A stretch of 64,000 nucleotides of DNA from Cellulomonas sp. URHD0024 (GCF_000426185.1 NZ_AUEW01000008.1:1-64000); one strand, 5' to 3'. Numbered from the stretch's first letter, positions 34,315 to 43,272 are shown. Translations and numbers: made by a program. The notes: generated from the letters alone by a model not told the origin.

Positions 34315-36143
34315 GGCAGCGCGGGACGGTCGTCCTCGGAGCGGGGGCGCTCGGTCTGCTCACGCTCGCCGCCTGTGCCAGCCTCACCGCGCCACCCGGG
34401 ACCTGGGGGACCGACCAGCGGTTCGCCTCGGCAGTGACCGCGGTCGGCTGGAGCGCGGCCGGTGTGCTGTGCGTCCGGCGTGCGCGGCTCTTCGGGGTGC
34501 TCAGCCTTGCCGTCGCGGTCGCCGGGGCTCTCTGCGCGCTGATCGGCGCGGGTTGGATCCTCCAGGTCGAGACGGCAGACCGGCTCGGACTCGTCACGCT
34601 CGTCGCGCTGCTGCCGGCGGCCGCCGTGTGCTTCCCGTCCGGCACGGCTCGCGCGCCCTACGTCGCGGCTGCACTGGTGGTGCTCGGAGCGTTCGGGGTC
34701 ATCGCGGCCGTCTGGGGCGTCAACCCGTGGTTCGTCCAGACGGCCACGCTGACCGCCCCGCTGATCGTCGTCGCGGTCGTGTGGTGGCGCATCGAGCGCG
34801 GTCCCGTCGACGAGCGCGACGCGGTGCTGTGGTTCGCGCTCGGCATGGGCGGCTCAGTCCTGGTCGTCATCCCTCTCGCGTTCCTCGCGCACACGATCTT
34901 GGCGAGCGCCGTCGCGGCGTTCGCCCTGCTGGTCGGCCCGGCGTCGGCGGTCGTCGGCGTGCGCTGGCCCGAGGTGCGCCCGGTCCGCGTCGTCCTGGTG
35001 CGGTCGGTCTCGGTCGTCATGGCGGCCGTCGTCACGATCTCCCTCTTCCTCGGCGTGGCCGCTCTGATGGAGCTCACCTCCGGACGCGTGCCGACCCTCG
35101 GCGAGCTGAGCTTCGTCGCCGTGCTGTGCGCGGTCGTCTTCGCGCCGATCCGCCGCACCCTCGACGACGTCTCGGACCGGCTCATGCTGGGCGATCGGGT
35201 TGACCCGGTCGCGGCCGCAGCCCGGTTCGCCGACGAGCTCTCGCACTCCGACGACCCCGTGGTCGCGCTCCGCGGGCTGCGCGAGGTGCTCTGGCTGCCT
35301 TACGCGGCACTCGCGGACGCGGGCGGCCCGATCGCCCGGTCCGGGACCGAGCCCTCCGAGGGCACGTACCGGCTGCCGCTGCAGGTGGGCGACCACGCCG
35401 TCGCGACGCTCGACATCGGCCTGCGGCCTGGCGAGACGGGCCCGGCCCCCCAGGACCGGGCCGTACTGCGGATGGTGGTGCCGGCACTGGCTCAGGCCGT
35501 GCACGCGCGGGCGCTGGCGGCCGCCCTGCGCGAGTCGCGCGAGCACGTGGTGAGCGCCGTCGAGGACGACCGCCGGCGCCTCCAGCACGACCTGCACGAC
35601 GGGCTCGGGCCGACGCTGACCGGTGTCGCGTACGCGTCGGACGCCGCTCGTAACCTGGTGCACTCCGACCCGCACGAGGCCGAGGCGCTGCTCGTCGCCC
35701 TCCGGTCCGACATCGCCGCCGCGATCGACGACGTCCGGCGCCTCGTCGACGGCCTGCGCCCGCCGGTGCTCGACCAGGTCGGTCTGGTCCCGGCGCTGCG
35801 CCAGCACAGCACGCACCTGTTCACCGCGGAGGGCACCCGGCTCGAGGTGCGCCTCGACGTCACGCCGCTGCCCACGCTGAGCGCCGCCACGGAGGTCGCG
35901 GTCTACCGGATCGTCACGGAAGCGCTCACCAACGTCGCGCGGCACGCACGCTCCCCCGTCGCGGACGTCTCGATCGGGACGTCCGACGGACGGCTGCAGG
36001 TCTTCGTGGACGACCACGGTCCGAACCTCGAGCCGTGGGTTCCCGGCGTGGGCCTGTCGTCGATGCGCGAGAGGGCCGAGCTGCTCGGCGGAACGTTCGA
36101 CGTCACCGCCGGGAGCGTCCGGGTGGAGATCCCGCTCACGTAG
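34311..36143 (+). CDS. Membrane sensor histidine kinase (HisKA_3)
   Basis: A 610-residue kinase. About eight hydrophobic helices fill residues 1-265, with no large extracellular loop, suggesting membrane-embedded sensing. A GAF-like linker (about 290-400) precedes the HisKA_3 dimerisation region RRRLQHDLHDGLGPTLTG, in which the LHD histidine (His429) is the likely phosphoacceptor. The HATPase domain contains VAVYRIVTEALTNVARHA (N box) and VGLSSMRERAELLGG (G box). It is the partner of the overlapping response regulator. The signal is unknown. Confidence 0.93.
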   Translation: MRQRGTVVLGAGALGLLTLAACASLTAPPGTWGTDQRFASAVTAVGWSAAGVLCVRRARLFGVLSLAVAVAGALCALIGAGWILQVETADRLGLVTLVALLPAAAVCFPSGTARAPYVAAALVVLGAFGVIAAVWGVNPWFVQTATLTAPLIVVAVVWWRIERGPVDERDAVLWFALGMGGSVLVVIPLAFLAHTILASAVAAFALLVGPASAVVGVRWPEVRPVRVVLVRSVSVVMAAVVTISLFLGVAALMELTSGRVPTLGELSFVAVLCAVVFAPIRRTLDDVSDRLMLGDRVDPVAAAARFADELSHSDDPVVALRGLREVLWLPYAALADAGGPIARSGTEPSEGTYRLPLQVGDHAVATLDIGLRPGETGPAPQDRAVLRMVVPALAQAVHARALAAALRESREHVVSAVEDDRRRLQHDLHDGLGPTLTGVAYASDAARNLVHSDPHEAEALLVALRSDIAAAIDDVRRLVDGLRPPVLDQVGLVPALRQHSTHLFTAEGTRLEVRLDVTPLPTLSAATEVAVYRIVTEALTNVARHARSPVADVSIGTSDGRLQVFVDDHGPNLEPWVPGVGLSSMRERAELLGGTFDVTAGSVRVEIPLT

Positions 36144-36153
36144 CGCGATCTTC

Positions 36154-36178
36154 GTGACAGAACGTGGGATCATGTCAC
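36154..36178. promoter_or_regulatory. Probable TetR operator
   Basis: Inverted repeat GTGACA (36154-36159) and TGTCAC (36173-36178) with a 13-bp spacer, ending one base before the TetR start codon. Position and symmetry suit an autoregulatory site; a transcript starting upstream would be covered by the bound repressor. Confidence 0.55.
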
Positions 36179-36179
36179 C

Positions 36180-36788
36180 ATGCCCAAGATCATCGGCGGC
36201 TCGTTGCACGAGCACCGCGAGCAGACGCGCCAGAAGCTCTTCGCCGCGCTCTCCGCGCTCATGGCCGAGCAGGGGTTCGATGCCATCACGCTGGCCGAGA
36301 TCGCGGCCGCGGCCGGAGTGGGGCGTACCGCCGTCTACAACCACTTCCCCGACAAGGAGTCGCTCCTGCTCGGGTTCATCACGCACGAGACCGAGCAGTA
36401 CGCCGCATCGCTGCAGCGCTCGCTCGACGACATCGACGACCCGACCGAGCAGCTCCAGACGTACGTCCGCCAGCAGGCGGCGCTGACCCGGGTCTACCAC
36501 CTGGCCCCCGGCCCGGAGCTGCGGTCGGTCCTCTCGCGCGGCACCCAGCAGCGCGTCCGCGAGCACGTCGTCGTCGTCGAGCAGATCCTGCGCCGCATCC
36601 TGGCAGCAGGGATCTCCTCGGGCGCCTTCCCGGACCAGGATCTCGACGTGACCGTGCCCCTCATCAACGCCTGCCTGTCCGGTCGCGGCGTGCCCGCAGA
36701 AGGCCCGGAGCGGGAGCGCGCCATCCAGCAGACCGAGCAGTTCGTGCTCCGCGCCGTCGGCGCCGCCCTCGTGCCCGTGCCGGCCTGA
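36180..36788 (+). CDS. TetR-family transcriptional regulator
   Basis: A 202-residue repressor. The N-terminal DNA-binding domain is EQGFDAITLAEIAAAAGVGRTAVYNHFPDKESLLLGFI, the standard TetR helix-turn-helix and following helix (landmarks LAEIAAAAGV and YNHFPDKESLL). The C-terminal ligand domain is helical and not informative. It is followed three bases later by a methyltransferase gene, so both may share a promoter controlled by the dyad just upstream. Confidence 0.92.
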   Translation: MPKIIGGSLHEHREQTRQKLFAALSALMAEQGFDAITLAEIAAAAGVGRTAVYNHFPDKESLLLGFITHETEQYAASLQRSLDDIDDPTEQLQTYVRQQAALTRVYHLAPGPELRSVLSRGTQQRVREHVVVVEQILRRILAAGISSGAFPDQDLDVTVPLINACLSGRGVPAEGPERERAIQQTEQFVLRAVGAALVPVPA

Positions 36789-36791
36789 CGG

Positions 36792-37919
36792 GTGCCCAGG
36801 AACCGCAAGAACCGCAGCGCAGCACCGCCGGCCCACCACGGCAGCCACCCGACGTCCCGTCGGCCAGGCGTGCGGCCGTCCGCCCGTCGCTCGGAGGCGG
36901 TCGAGCTCACCTTCCTGCCCGGCCTGGCGGACGTGCTTTCCGACGAGGCGTCCGAGCTGTTGCTGACCAGCGGTCCACCGACGCCCGTGCGAGGTCGTGA
37001 CGACGCCCTGGAGATCGCCCTGCTCGGACCGCTGGCCTCCGTGGCTCAGCTGCGCACCGCCGTCGCCGCATTCGTCGTCCTGCGCTTCGACGTCCCCCGC
37101 CCGAAGTCACTGACCAGCGGCGACCACCTCCAGCGGATCGTCGACGCGATCGGCTCGTCGATGCGGGTCGGCCGCTCGGCGTCGTTCCGCTTCGAGGCGG
37201 CCGGGTCGGACTCCGCGGTGTTCCAGCGGCTCGCGGCTCTGCTCGCCGAGGCCACCGGGCTGGCCTACGACGAGACGGGCGGCGAGCTCGTGCTGCGCGT
37301 CCGCCGCGGCGTCGAGCCCAGACCTTCCGGCGACCCCGGGTGGGACGTGCTCGTGCGTGTGGGGAACCGGCCTCTGTCCGCTCGGCCGTGGCGGGTCGCC
37401 GACTACCCCGGCGCGGCGAACGCGACGATCGCTGCGGCGATGGTCCGCCTGGGCGGCGTCGTGCCCACCGACCGGGTGCTCAACCTCATGTGCGGGTCCG
37501 GCACGCTGCTGGTCGAGCGACTGGTCGCCGGCCCGGCGGCCGAGGCCGTCGGGGTCGACCTCGCGCCCGACGCCGTCGTCGCCTCGTCGGACAACCTGGC
37601 CGCGGCCGGGGTGAGGGCGCAGATCCTCCACGGTGATGCGCTCGCCGCCGTCCCCGGATCCTTCGACCTGGTGCTCGCCGACCCGCCCTGGGGGACGCTG
37701 CACGGTTCCCACGAGTCGAACGCCGCACTGCACGCCGGCCTGCTCAGGGCCGCCTACGAGGCTGCGGCACCGGGCGCCCGGCTCGTCGTGCTCACGCACG
37801 AGATCAAGGTGATGGAACAGGCCGTCCGGGACGCCGACGCACTCTGGCGCCTGCGCGACCAGGTCCGGGTGTTTGCCAAGGGACACCATCCGCGCATCTG
37901 GGTGCTCGACCGCACGTAG
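36792..37919 (+). CDS. THUMP-type RNA methyltransferase
   Basis: A 375-residue protein with a GTG start. An N-terminal basic tail is followed by a THUMP-like RNA-binding region (about 35-170) and a Rossmann methyltransferase: LNLMCGSGTLLVERL (SAM motif I, near residue 235), VGVDLAPDAV, and the catalytic DPPWG near residue 298. This is the arrangement of TrmN/Trm14 and RlmL/RlmK-type N2-guanine methyltransferases, acting on tRNA or rRNA. Which RNA and base cannot be decided. Confidence 0.85.
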   Translation: MPRNRKNRSAAPPAHHGSHPTSRRPGVRPSARRSEAVELTFLPGLADVLSDEASELLLTSGPPTPVRGRDDALEIALLGPLASVAQLRTAVAAFVVLRFDVPRPKSLTSGDHLQRIVDAIGSSMRVGRSASFRFEAAGSDSAVFQRLAALLAEATGLAYDETGGELVLRVRRGVEPRPSGDPGWDVLVRVGNRPLSARPWRVADYPGAANATIAAAMVRLGGVVPTDRVLNLMCGSGTLLVERLVAGPAAEAVGVDLAPDAVVASSDNLAAAGVRAQILHGDALAAVPGSFDLVLADPPWGTLHGSHESNAALHAGLLRAAYEAAAPGARLVVLTHEIKVMEQAVRDADALWRLRDQVRVFAKGHHPRIWVLDRT

Positions 37920-37967
37920 CTCTCGACCACCGGCGCGACGCTGTGGGAGGGTTGTCGATCAGGATCA

Positions 37968-37985
37968 ATGCCACGAACGTGGCAT
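37968..37985. promoter_or_regulatory. 18-bp perfect dyad upstream of the DUF4157 gene
   Basis: ATGCCACGAACGTGGCAT has 8-bp arms around AA and lies 23 bp before the DUF4157 start. Its central 12 bases recur at 47175-47186. It is a candidate operator controlling the effector-like pair. Confidence 0.5.
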
Positions 37986-38008
37986 GACCGCGCGCGGGGG
38001 CGACAGTC

Positions 38009-40270
38009 ATGGGCACGGAAGCCACACAGGTTCAGGCCGTTCCAGCCGCCCGGGCCGAGGTCCTTCCGGCCTCGTCGCACGGCGCAGCCCCGGCCGCCCT
38101 GGTCCCCCTCAGCGGGCTGACCGTCGGACACGCGGAGGATGCCGCGGAACGGGACGCGGACGAGCGGGCCGACTCCGCCCTGGAACGGCTGCGTCGGGCA
38201 TCACCGGCCCCCGTCGCGTTCGGGGGCGACGACGTCCGGCGGTCCGCTGCTCCGTCCTCGGGCGCCATCGGCCTCGCCGGCGGCCCGGTGGACGCCCCGA
38301 CGACGACCAGCATCGAGCGCCTGCGCGGGCGTGGGAACCCCCTGCCGACGCCGGTCCGCGGTCGCATGGAGCAGGCGTTCGGCACCTCGTTCGGGGGGGT
38401 TCGGATCCACACCGGCGGAGAGGCAGCAGGGCTCAGCGCCTCGATGTCCGCGGCGGCGTTCACGACCGGGCGGGACGTGTTCTTCGGACGCGGGCAGTTC
38501 GCCCCGGACACCCCCGGCGGCGAGCGAGTCCTCGCTCACGAGCTGGCCCACACCCTCCAGCCGGACAGCGGCTCGCTCGGCCGGATCGCGATCCGACGGC
38601 AGCTGACCGACAAGCGCGTCAAGGAGGCCCCGGTCGTCGTCGACATCGCCGCGATCCCCCACCTGGACACAGCCGTCCTGTTCCTCACGGGGTTGGTCAA
38701 GCACGACGGGACCGTGGCGTCCACCGAGGCGACCGCCGACGCCAAGGCGTTGAAGGCGCGGATCAACACGCTCGTGCTGACCACGGACCAGTGGGACACG
38801 CAGGACGTGAAGACGGCCGAGAGCAAGCTCGACGAGGCCATGAAGCAGGCCGCCGGCTGGAAGGCGTTGGCCGTGCTGCCCGCGGACGCCCCGACGCGAC
38901 CCCTCGCCGTCGTCCAGAAGGCCCTCAAGGACATCGCCACCGCGCACACGAACGCCGAGAGCGAGGCCGAGAAGGTCGCCGCCGAGTGCCGCGACGGCCT
39001 GACGGCGAAGGCCGCCGACATCAACTACACGCTCCCCGCCACGCGCAACTACCTGCTCAAGGCCAAGGCGACCTGGAAGAACAAGTCCACCAACCACTAC
39101 AAGAGCGCGCTGGCCTCGATGCGAGCCGCCGGCGAGACCATCGGTCTGCTGAGCTTCGACCGCGAGACGGTGGCCGAGTGGAAGAAGGTCGAAGCGCTCA
39201 AGGGCCGGACGACCACCGCCCGCTCCCCGATCGACGAGGTGCTGAAGAAGCACGTCGCGGCGCTCAAGGAGGCCCTCCCGACCGCGACCTTGAACTACCG
39301 CGGGAGCCTCGCTAGCGGCATGAAGTCCCCGAAGAAGGTGGTGCCCGGCAACGGCCCGCCCGCGCTCGTCGAGTTCGACAAGCCGTTCGCCGAGGTCGAC
39401 TCGGAGAGGGGAACCCGCACCACCAACGAGGCGGCCGCCTTCGACGTCGACGTCAACGTCGTGGCGCCGGACCTGTCCGAGTACGGCCTCTGGTCGGGGC
39501 CCTTGTCCAAGGGGCGCCCCCGCGACAGCGAGGAGGACGCCCTCTGGTACTACGACTCCCTGATGGCTCTGCAGAAGGCGATCAAGACGGACCTCCTCGC
39601 CCTCGGGATGCCCGGCCTGGACCTCGCCGGTTTCGAGATCTACCTGCGGAGCACCGCAGAGAGCGAGGCGAACCTGAGCAAGGGAACGCCGTACCCGTCG
39701 TACATGCTGGAGAGCGCCGGCCTGTCCGGGATGGCGGCATCGCTTCCGCAGGCTCCCGCCTACGAGCTGACGCGCAGGCTGGAGGAGTACGCCCTCAGCC
39801 GCTCCGCCACCGTCAACAACGTCAGCTACATGGCGCCGCTGTCCACGTGGGACCCGTACTTCGTCGCGCTCAAGACCCACATCGAGACCAAGGGTCCGCT
39901 GGCGGTCTACATGCCCGAGGTGCAGGTGCAGGTGCAGGAGACCGGGGCGAGGGTCACGACTGCCCGTCCCGACCGGGCGTCGAAGAAGGCGGAACCGAGC
40001 AAGCTGACGGAGAACGGCTTCGTCCAGCTCAAGGAGTCCATCACCGGCCCCTCCCAGGCTCTCGTGGGCGCCGTCCTCTACGGGACCGTCGGGGAGCCCG
40101 TCGACTCGGGGACCGACGTGAAGGTGGGCAGCAACAAGTCGGGCGACCTCTTCGTCCTCTGCTCCCGACGAGGGCTCGCGGCGGGCAGCAAGGTGATCGT
40201 GCAGGTGAGAAGCATCCTGCGCAGCGGCCAGCCTTCCTGCGCCCTGCTCAAGACCCTCAAGGAAGGCTGA
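38009..40270 (+). CDS. DUF4157 effector-like protein with possible nucleotidyltransferase core
   Basis: A 753-residue protein. Residues ~105-190 are a DUF4157 domain: FGTSFGGVRIHTG (from Phe124), then FGRGQFAPDTPGGERVLAHELAHTLQ with the zinc-protease-like HELAH (177-181). DUF4157 is a known marker of proteins carried by extracellular contractile injection systems (established). A helical middle follows. At 432 the sequence YRGSLASGM, then FDVDVNV (Asp479, Asp481) and later FEIYLR (Glu543), fits the GS...DxD...E pattern of polymerase-beta-type nucleotidyltransferases, with a long insert; this is inference. No signal peptide. A small gene follows after two bases. No injection-system structural genes are visible. 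Confidence 0.8.
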   Translation: MGTEATQVQAVPAARAEVLPASSHGAAPAALVPLSGLTVGHAEDAAERDADERADSALERLRRASPAPVAFGGDDVRRSAAPSSGAIGLAGGPVDAPTTTSIERLRGRGNPLPTPVRGRMEQAFGTSFGGVRIHTGGEAAGLSASMSAAAFTTGRDVFFGRGQFAPDTPGGERVLAHELAHTLQPDSGSLGRIAIRRQLTDKRVKEAPVVVDIAAIPHLDTAVLFLTGLVKHDGTVASTEATADAKALKARINTLVLTTDQWDTQDVKTAESKLDEAMKQAAGWKALAVLPADAPTRPLAVVQKALKDIATAHTNAESEAEKVAAECRDGLTAKAADINYTLPATRNYLLKAKATWKNKSTNHYKSALASMRAAGETIGLLSFDRETVAEWKKVEALKGRTTTARSPIDEVLKKHVAALKEALPTATLNYRGSLASGMKSPKKVVPGNGPPALVEFDKPFAEVDSERGTRTTNEAAAFDVDVNVVAPDLSEYGLWSGPLSKGRPRDSEEDALWYYDSLMALQKAIKTDLLALGMPGLDLAGFEIYLRSTAESEANLSKGTPYPSYMLESAGLSGMAASLPQAPAYELTRRLEEYALSRSATVNNVSYMAPLSTWDPYFVALKTHIETKGPLAVYMPEVQVQVQETGARVTTARPDRASKKAEPSKLTENGFVQLKESITGPSQALVGAVLYGTVGEPVDSGTDVKVGSNKSGDLFVLCSRRGLAAGSKVIVQVRSILRSGQPSCALLKTLKEG

Positions 40271-40272
40271 CC

Positions 40273-40590
40273 ATGCCCCAGATCGTCGGTGGCCGGCTCA
40301 CCGTCAGCGGCGACGGCGGCAGCCTCGTCGACGCCATCGGCTCCGCCCTCGGTGTCGAGCTCCGGTCCACCTTCTCGGAGCCGGACGACGACACCGAGTA
40401 CTACGGCGGTTCGCTCCTGGGCCTCCGGTTCACGGTGACGATCGTCGGCCACCGCTCTGATGCCGCCTACGAGCTGTCGTACCTGGCCGAGGACGACGCC
40501 TACGTCTCCGGCGCGACCCTGGTCTCCCTCGACTTCCACCTCGAGCGGCTGCTCGCGGCCGCGGGGTTGACGGCGAAGACCAAGCCCTGA
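40273..40590 (+). CDS. Small acidic partner of the DUF4157 protein, candidate immunity protein
   Basis: A 105-residue protein whose ATG is two bases after the preceding stop, so the pair is co-translated. The body is beta-rich and acidic (FSEPDDDTEYYGGSLLGLRFTVTIVGHRSDAAYELSYLAEDDAYVSG; landmarks EPDDDTEYYGG and YLAEDD) with a C-terminal helix LDFHLERLLAAAGL. This size, acidity and position are usual for immunity proteins or dedicated chaperones of toxin effectors. No family is recognised, and the function is inference from context. Confidence 0.7.
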   Translation: MPQIVGGRLTVSGDGGSLVDAIGSALGVELRSTFSEPDDDTEYYGGSLLGLRFTVTIVGHRSDAAYELSYLAEDDAYVSGATLVSLDFHLERLLAAAGLTAKTKP

Positions 40591-40596
40591 GACGTC

Positions 40597-41511
40597 TCAG
40601 CTCGGGCCGACGCCGACCGGCTCGACGAAGGTCAGGCCGTCGGGCACCGCGTCCGCCGGTCCCTGCTCGAGGTAGACGACATGGGTGTCGGGATCCTTCA
40701 GCTCCAGCAGGTGCCCGTCGCTCGGGTCGACGATGGTGAAGCTGTCGGCGTCCCACCCGTACCGGGTCCCCGACCGTCCGTGCGAGTCGGTGACCTCCGG
40801 CGTCACGACGACGCCGTCGAGGCCGGAGAAGACGCTCCACAGCGCCCGGCGCAGCGCGGGTGAGGCGGGAGACTGCACGAGGTTGAAGACCTTGCTCGCC
40901 ACCACCTGGTCGCGGGTGACGGAAGGGGCCGGCGTGTAGCACGCCGCCAGGCGTTCCCCGAGCGCGTCCGGGGTCGTCGGCAGGGCGTAGAGCGCGTCCC
41001 AGTCGATGTCGACCGGCTTGCCCCCGCAGTTCGCAGGGTCGGGGAGCGTGGCGAACGCGTTCCGGGTGATGAGCTCGGCCTTCGACAGGTCGCCGTCTCG
41101 CACCGTCGCACCGTCGCCCCGGTGCGGTGCAGCGAGGTCTAGGCCCAGGGACCGCAAGGCACCGTCCCCGTGGTGGGGAAGCCACGTCTCGGCTCGGTGC
41201 GTGGCGCCGTCCACCCCGTACTCGTAGGCCTGGTGCCAGAAGTTCGCGTCCGGCCAGCCGGCCTCGTCCGGCGACGTCGCCTGCGCCGAGGCCGCCGGTG
41301 CGACGCTCGCTGCGCGCACCGGCCAGCTCTGCACCGCCACCGCACCCCCGACCACCAGTACTGCCGTGAGAGCGCCGGCCGACGCACTGCGACGGAGCAG
41401 CCGACGCCGGCGTGCACCGCTGATGACCTGCGACGTGTCGACGTCGACCCGCGGCGCCACGATGTCGACCCGTGCCCGCAGAGTGCGCGTGAACTCCTCG
41501 TCGATGCTCAT
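40597..41511 (-). CDS. CU044_5270-like membrane protein, probable anti-sigma partner
   Basis: A 304-residue protein with a basic cytoplasmic N terminus (ARRRRLLRRSASAG), one membrane helix (GALTAVLVVGGAVAVQSW, about 45-62) and an extracytoplasmic domain with several cysteines. This layout, directly downstream of and overlapping a SigE-type sigma gene, matches the CU044_5270 family, which is thought to modulate the sigma factor. Its start overlaps the sigma stop by ATGA. Confidence 0.82.
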   Translation of the reverse strand: MSIDEEFTRTLRARVDIVAPRVDVDTSQVISGARRRRLLRRSASAGALTAVLVVGGAVAVQSWPVRAASVAPAASAQATSPDEAGWPDANFWHQAYEYGVDGATHRAETWLPHHGDGALRSLGLDLAAPHRGDGATVRDGDLSKAELITRNAFATLPDPANCGGKPVDIDWDALYALPTTPDALGERLAACYTPAPSVTRDQVVASKVFNLVQSPASPALRRALWSVFSGLDGVVVTPEVTDSHGRSGTRYGWDADSFTIVDPSDGHLLELKDPDTHVVYLEQGPADAVPDGLTFVEPVGVGPS

Positions 41512-42104
41512 GATCCGTTTCCCCCTGGCGTGTGGTTGTTGCTCATTGCGGTCCGCAGCAGCACGAGGCTGCGCGACGCCGTCGACTTCACGGTGCCCAC
41601 CGAGACGCCCAGGTCCTCGGCGACCTCCCGCTCGGACAGCCCTTCGAGGTGGCGCAGCACGACGATCCGTCTCTGCCGCGGCGTCAGCGTGGCCAGGGCG
41701 CGGACCAGCTGGTCGCGCTCCGCGTGCTGTTCCGCGCCGGCCTCGAGACGACCCTCGGGCAGCTCTGTCGGGGCGGTCAGCACCTCCCGCCGGTGCTTGC
41801 GCCAGCTGTCGATGCGCAGGTTCGCCAGCGTCCGGCGCGCATACGCGAGCGGGTCGCGCTGACGCGCCTTGGGCCAGGCCAGATAGGTGCGCATGAGCGC
41901 CACCTGGACCAGCTCCTCGGCCCGGTGGGCGTCGCCGCAGAGGAGCCAGGCCGTGCGCGACAGTCCGGGCGTCGCGAACGCCATGAAGGCCGCGAACTCG
42001 GTGTCCCGGTCGACGTGGGCCGCCGAGGCCGGGACGACGGCGACGTGCTCGGTGACGGCGGCTTCGGGAACCGGCGGGTCCGCCGGGATCGTGGAGGTCG
42101 TCAT
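41508..42104 (-). CDS. SigE-family ECF RNA polymerase sigma factor
   Basis: A 198-residue ECF sigma factor. Region 2 is FAAFMAFATPGLSRTAWLLCGDAHRAEELVQVALMRTYLAW (landmarks FMAFATPGLSRTAWLL and AEELVQVALMRTY). Region 4 is LTPRQRRIVVLRHLEGLSEREVAEDLGVSVGTVKSTASRSL (landmarks RQRRIVVLRHLEG and VAEDLGVSVGTVKS). The ATG start gives the usual length; an open frame upstream is not typical coding. It is co-transcribed with the membrane protein that overlaps its end. Targets cannot be assigned from the window. Confidence 0.92.
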   Translation of the reverse strand: MTTSTIPADPPVPEAAVTEHVAVVPASAAHVDRDTEFAAFMAFATPGLSRTAWLLCGDAHRAEELVQVALMRTYLAWPKARQRDPLAYARRTLANLRIDSWRKHRREVLTAPTELPEGRLEAGAEQHAERDQLVRALATLTPRQRRIVVLRHLEGLSEREVAEDLGVSVGTVKSTASRSLVLLRTAMSNNHTPGGNGS

Positions 42105-42218
42105 GCCTAGTACACGATCCGCAGTCTCCAGAGGTTGAGTGGGCAGCTGCCGTATCCCTGTGACGGGCTGCTCCCTAGAGTTGTGGCCACGCCCACCCAT
42201 CATCGGAGCCGCGCCGCC

Positions 42219-42587
42219 ATGACCGAGACCGTACCCACACCCGAGCCGGCACTCGTTCAGATCGGCGACATCGTCGTCTCCGAGCACTGGGTGGTGACTC
42301 CCAACGGAACCGCGCCGCTCGCCGGGTCGCAGTGGAGCGTGCGGGATGCCACCGTCCGCACCCAGGTCATCCCGACCTACGCGATCGTGCTGGCGATCGT
42401 CTTCGCGCTGGCGTGCCTGCTCGGGCTGCTGTTCCTGCTCATCAAGGAGGACAAGGTCACCGGCTTCGTCGAGGTGACCGTGCGGTCCGGCTCGCTCGCG
42501 CACCTGACGCAGATCCCCGTGCCCGGGCCGGCCGCTGACGTCGTCGCGGACCAGGTCCGGTACGCGCAGCAGCTCGCCGCGAGGTAG
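42219..42587 (+). CDS. Single-helix membrane protein of unknown function
   Basis: A 122-residue protein. Residues 1-45 are soluble (GDIVVSEHWVVTPNGTAPLAGSQW), one membrane helix follows (AIVLAIVFALACLLGLLFLLI, about 50-70), then a soluble part with strands and RYAQQLAAR at the end. It resembles small conserved proteins seen in Cellulomonas-type genomes but I know no function for it. The ATG at 42219 is preferred over the upstream in-frame start because the upstream part is poor coding sequence. Confidence 0.72.
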   Translation: MTETVPTPEPALVQIGDIVVSEHWVVTPNGTAPLAGSQWSVRDATVRTQVIPTYAIVLAIVFALACLLGLLFLLIKEDKVTGFVEVTVRSGSLAHLTQIPVPGPAADVVADQVRYAQQLAAR

Positions 42588-42648
42588 CTCGGCCGCCGTT
42601 CGCCGGCCCGGGGTCAAGCAGGACGGCTCCCGTGCCGATGGTGCACAC

Positions 42649-43272
42649 GTGACACACCGATCCGCCGCACGGCTCGTCGCGACGGCGGCACTGCTCCTGG
42701 CCCTCGCCGGCTGCGCCGCGCCCGCCGCGCACACCCTTCCGACAGACACCGTCGGAGCCGACCGCGCCGTCCCGATCCCCGTGTCGGACGGCCACGCGCC
42801 GGTATCTCCACCAGCTCGGTCAGCGCCACCAGCGGCGGAGCAGCCGTCCGCTGCGGAGATCCGGGCGTGCTGGACCGAGGTTCCGGCCGGTGCCACTCGG
42901 GCGGCCCGCGCCTACGCTGCGGCCCTCAACGCCGCCACCTCCGCCGGGCTGGCGATCGACCACAAGATCCACGCCGCGGGCGACAAGGTCCACCTCGACG
43001 ACCTGTCCAGCCAGCTCGCGGTGGACGCGACGCTCGTCGTCGACGTCCAGGCCATCGAGTTCCCGGACAACGCCGCCCCCGCCGCTGCCGACTTCCTCGC
43101 TGCGGTGCGCGCCTACGACGAGTTCCTGAGCGCGACGCTCCAGGCGGGCGACTTCGGCGAGGACTACGGCGACGTGGACAGCCACCTCATAGAGCAGCGC
43201 GGCCGCCGCTCCTCGCATCTGCGCGACGTGCTCGACCTGCCACGGGCGGGCTGCAACCTGCGTCGCCCGTAG
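42649..43272 (+). CDS. Secreted lipoprotein
   Basis: A 207-residue protein with a GTG start. A Sec/lipoprotein signal ends in the lipobox LALAGC (Cys22), followed by a Pro/Ala-rich spacer and a domain rich in helices (WTEVPAGATRAARAYAAALNAATSAGLAID) with two cysteines. It would be anchored outside the membrane. No enzymatic motif is seen. The tail SHLRDVLDLPRAGCNLRRP is distinctive. Confidence 0.78.
   Translation: MTHRSAARLVATAALLLALAGCAAPAAHTLPTDTVGADRAVPIPVSDGHAPVSPPARSAPPAAEQPSAAEIRACWTEVPAGATRAARAYAAALNAATSAGLAIDHKIHAAGDKVHLDDLSSQLAVDATLVVDVQAIEFPDNAAPAAADFLAAVRAYDEFLSATLQAGDFGEDYGDVDSHLIEQRGRRSSHLRDVLDLPRAGCNLRRP

Noticed and set aside
41508..42896. A 462-residue sigma factor using the full open frame
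   Set aside because: The upstream part is antisense to two plus-strand genes and the ECF domains begin only after the ATG at 42104.
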